DNA of 9,061 nt from Rhodospirillaceae bacterium TMED167 (GTDB lineage Bacteria; Pseudomonadota; Alphaproteobacteria; Rhodospirillales_A; UBA2165): contig NHHQ01000150.1 in the NCBI GenBank assembly GCA_002170915.1, forward strand, positions 4,454 to 13,514. The letters are read 5' to 3'. Shown here piece after piece: positions 7,120 through 9,061 of the stretch (its first letter is position 1; each line of letters begins with the position of its first letter). Under the pieces are notes generated by a model. It was not told where the DNA came from. It worked only from the letters and a program-made list of their open reading frames with translations, and did no database searches. Both the position numbers and the translations under genes were made by a program.

Positions 7120-7442
7120 TTATTGTTTCAGTGGTGTCCGATTACAAAATGGATTGAAACCAACAGCCTCAAATATCTTCAATGCAGCAGCTACCCTTGC
7201 AGCACCTATAGAGAAAAATCACGCCGTTACCTGACACGTGTGTCTCGAAATGCATCGTGAAGTTGCGACTCCACAAAATCCATATCCTTCACACGAGCCG
7301 CATAGAAGCATTCAAATGGAAGGGGAACACCCGTGCTGTCTAATGACTTCATTCTCTGGGCCACACTGTCTGAAGTTTTGCCAACCTTCACGTAGCCTGG
7401 CATGGCCTCATTGATAAGAATGTAAATATTACCTTCTGACAT
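7120..7442 (-). pseudogene. Broken GIY-YIG nuclease family gene (T5orf172/MUG113 type)
   Basis: The intact N-terminal part (71 residues from the ATG at 7442) begins with an IYILIN strand followed by GYVKVGKTSDSVAQRM, the GIY-YIG-type fold. It continues through STGVPLPFECFYAARV and DFVESQLHDAF, typical of the T5orf172/MUG113 branch. Relatives continue after the RVR with a charged KxREFF-like stretch and a helix. Here a TAA at 7227-7229 stands where a lysine codon is expected. RRDF then follows in frame, and a missing base in the T5 run (7214-7218) shifts the frame. In the shifted frame reading resumes as SIGAARVAAALKIFEAVGF and ends at a TAA at 7120-7122. Repairing both lesions gives about 107 residues. 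Two separate lesions point to real decay over a single sequencing error. The 71-residue product would lack the end of the domain. Its original function is unknown; I would not assume it cut DNA. Confidence 0.8.
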
Positions 7443-7676
7443 GATCCCCCCATGACTTTAACCAACTCAGGTGCTGTTCTTTGCGATGGCTTAATTGCTA
7501 GTCCAGCCGCTGCACACGGAATAGTCAATATGGCGAAGCTAGTTTTGCTTGATCATTGCATCAGAAGTATCTCGTAACAGCCTACGTATTGCCTATCGCA
7601 ATGTAATCGTGTTCCATGATGTCTGAGGCTGGGCCATAGACACACAGGTCTATTGGTTTTGATTATGGGGAATAAA

Positions 7677-8060
7677 ATGTTTGAGAATGTTGTTCTTGGG
7701 ACAAATGATCTAATTGCCGCAAAAGCTTTTTACGATGCTGCTCTGGCCACCCTCAACATTTCTGAGGGATTTTTTAATGAAGAAAAACAACGAATTTTGT
7801 ATAGAACCGACAGTGGCTTGTTAGTTCTTGCAAAGCCAATTGATAACAAACCAGCTACAGTCGGAAATGGCTGTACGCTTGGGTTCAAGTGTGGGTCTGA
7901 GGAACAGGCGAAAGCGTTTCATGATGCTGGAGTAGCAAATGGTGGAACAAGCATTGAGAACCCTCCAGGCTGGCGTGATCTTGGTGGCCAAAGAGTTTAC
8001 CTTGCTTATTTACGTGACGTAGATGGTCATAAGTTAAGTGCGGTTTATCGCTCTCAATGA
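7677..8060 (+). CDS. VOC (glyoxalase/bleomycin-resistance fold) family protein
   Basis: This protein of about 127 residues has the paired beta-alpha-beta-beta-beta layout of the vicinal oxygen chelate fold. The first half starts FENVVLGTNDLIAAKAFYDA. The second ends with YLAYLRDVDGHKLSAVYRS, matching the family's 'Y-RDPDGNK' ending. The usual metal ligands seem absent: Asn4 stands at the common first His position and Ser121 where Glu is typical. It may therefore be a non-metal member with a binding role. I chose the ATG at 7677 because family members begin MF-HV-like and a GGGGA patch lies just upstream. An ATG at 7665 and a TTG at 7653 are in frame but have no better ribosome binding site. 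The gene stands alone on this strand and converges on the next gene with one base between stop codons. The upstream 210 bases hold no clear promoter. Function unknown beyond fold. Confidence 0.8.
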   Translation: MFENVVLGTNDLIAAKAFYDAALATLNISEGFFNEEKQRILYRTDSGLLVLAKPIDNKPATVGNGCTLGFKCGSEEQAKAFHDAGVANGGTSIENPPGWRDLGGQRVYLAYLRDVDGHKLSAVYRSQ

Positions 8061-8079
8061 CTTAACCCTTAATTTTTTT
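8033..8079 (+). terminator. Weak terminator-like hairpin at the end of the VOC gene
   Basis: GTTAAGT (8033-8039) and ACTTAAC (8060-8066) form a perfect seven-base stem around a 20-base loop that includes the end of the VOC reading frame. Seven Ts follow at 8073-8079, six bases after the stem. The stem is AT-rich and the T-run is displaced, so termination strength is doubtful. Confidence 0.22.
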
Positions 8080-9061
8080 CCCAATCCATGCCGCTTTGTA
8101 TAAAAAGGGCCTATCCTTATTTTTCTTTTGGTCACCGAAGCCATTTAATTTCATTTTCCAAACTAATTTTTTAGAACCTCGATCAAAAACTAACAAGTAT
8201 GTTGAGTCAGTAAGCAATATTAGATCAGCGGAAATACGCTCATTGGTTCTGAGAAACGTGTAGCCCTCATTTTGGTATTTAAAAATATAAGAATTGTCCT
8301 CCTTGGTCGTAGTCGCCTTCCCTTCTCTTGATATCATTCCCTGCTTTCTTGCAACCGCAATAAGCTTGCCATCCTGCAGTCTAGGATCATGAACGAATCT
8401 AATACGCCGGTGACGCTGGATAACTTCGAGATTTCGATTAATTAAGGCCACCTTATGAAGATTTCTGAGACTCACCAGAAAACTACCATCCTCGAATTTT
8501 TGTATACCGTTGACGTGGGTATAGTCTCCCGGTGGTCCACCTCGTCTATTTGGTCGATAACACTGCGCTGTTTTATGAGCGCAGGAGACCCCGCTGTCAG
8601 AAATCTTCCACTTAAATATTATTTTGCCGTCGGCTGTAATTTCAACGACTTGATTATCCCCTTTTCGGTCCCAAGCATTCACGAAGATTGTATTGCCATT
8701 GGGTAATCTATCTGCGTCGTGGGAGACCGAGTCAGTCTCATAGGACCACACTATTTCTTTTTTTCGATTAACTTCATAAACACCGCCCCCCGGGACCACG
8801 AATAAGAAATGATCCGACTCGTCTAGCCACTCTATGTCGGCTCCTTTCCGCATATTTCCCTTATCCTGAATTTTACTGGGAATTTGATATTTCCAGGTGA
8901 CAAGGCCGTCTAGGTTGACTTCGTAAATAGCCCCTTCGACTGGATCAATGTAGGCAATTTTACCTTCTGGCAGTAAAAAATTCCCAGACTTCCAAGCGGC
9001 ACCCACTCGATCATTTGCATGAAGCAAGCCGCCGTTTGCACTGAACAATAGGCATATAATA
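8062..9061 (-). CDS. Secreted arylsulfotransferase (ASST)-like beta-propeller protein, 5' partial
   Basis: The gene enters from the right edge; the frame is open to the last base, so the true start lies outside. The visible N-terminus reads IICLLFSANGGLLHA followed by NDRV, which looks like the end of a signal peptide with cleavage after the Ala, so export to the periplasm is likely. The body shows propeller-blade repeats such as GAIYEVNLDGLVTWKY, GGVYEVNRKKEIVWSY and NQVVEITADGKIIFKWKI. Counting from the TTG at 9048, the four residues important in E. coli AssT have apparent counterparts in order: H110 (SHDADRLPNGN), H178 (THVNGI), R195 (SLRN) and H220 (FVHDPR). C156 and C163 could form a disulfide. 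Arylsulfotransferases move sulfate between phenols; here the reaction is inferred. It ends one base from the VOC stop codon. Alternative: a non-catalytic PQQ-like propeller protein. Confidence 0.78.
   Translation of the reverse strand, partial: IICLLFSANGGLLHANDRVGAAWKSGNFLLPEGKIAYIDPVEGAIYEVNLDGLVTWKYQIPSKIQDKGNMRKGADIEWLDESDHFLFVVPGGGVYEVNRKKEIVWSYETDSVSHDADRLPNGNTIFVNAWDRKGDNQVVEITADGKIIFKWKISDSGVSCAHKTAQCYRPNRRGGPPGDYTHVNGIQKFEDGSFLVSLRNLHKVALINRNLEVIQRHRRIRFVHDPRLQDGKLIAVARKQGMISREGKATTTKEDNSYIFKYQNEGYTFLRTNERISADLILLTDSTYLLVFDRGSKKLVWKMKLNGFGDQKKNKDRPFLYKAAWIGKKIKG

Noticed and set aside
6970..7260. 96-codon plus-strand frame starting at a TTG
   Set aside because: It runs antisense to the GIY-YIG pseudogene, whose reading frame explains this DNA better, and it has no recognisable motif.
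7443..7652. Possible remnant gene on the minus strand between the GIY-YIG and VOC genes
   Set aside because: A short open stretch (VYGPASDIMEHDYIAIGNT then stop) looks protein-like, but it matches nothing I know and is too short to support.

Overview
The window looks like a stretch of proteobacterial chromosome, most likely from an alphaproteobacterium. The best pointer is the first gene, an NDUFA9-like atypical short-chain dehydrogenase that is common in Rhodospirillales-type genomes. This assignment is an inference from gene families; no rRNA or other phylogenetic marker is present. Positions 1 to about 6,780 are moderately GC-rich. From about 6,790 to the end the DNA is visibly richer in A and T and carries a different kind of cargo.

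Layout. Positions 1-263 hold no gene I can support. Positions 264-1277 (+) encode the NDUFA9-like SDR. A 206-base gap follows, containing a strong Shine-Dalgarno and what may be a frameshifted small membrane protein. Five genes then lie head to tail on the minus strand, transcribed from about 6,781 down to 1,484: a RidA-family protein, a zinc-independent quinone-oxidoreductase-like MDR protein, an ArsJ-associated glyceraldehyde-3-phosphate dehydrogenase, the organoarsenical exporter ArsJ, and an M17 leucyl aminopeptidase that seems to have its own promoter.

The clearest functional unit is gap-arsJ. In the established pathway this GAPDH uses arsenate in place of phosphate to make unstable 1-arseno-3-phosphoglycerate. 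ArsJ exports it, and it breaks down outside the cell, so arsenate is removed without reduction to arsenite. Unusually, no arsR, arsC, acr3 or arsB gene is visible nearby. The pair sits instead behind RidA and MDR genes that are not classical ars genes.

The AT-richer right end holds an intergenic stretch with a probable terminator and nested palindromes, then a GIY-YIG (T5orf172/MUG113-type) gene broken by a stop codon and a frameshift. A small VOC-fold protein (+) follows, converging with one base between stop codons on a secreted arylsulfotransferase-like beta-propeller protein (-) whose 5' end runs off the window. This part reads as accessory, partly decaying DNA.

I found no tRNA, rRNA, CRISPR array, insertion sequence or clear attachment site. 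I do not see a wholly new system. The observations most worth following are the regulator-less ArsJ module, the doubly broken GIY-YIG gene, and the possible hidden small ORF at 1311-1495.
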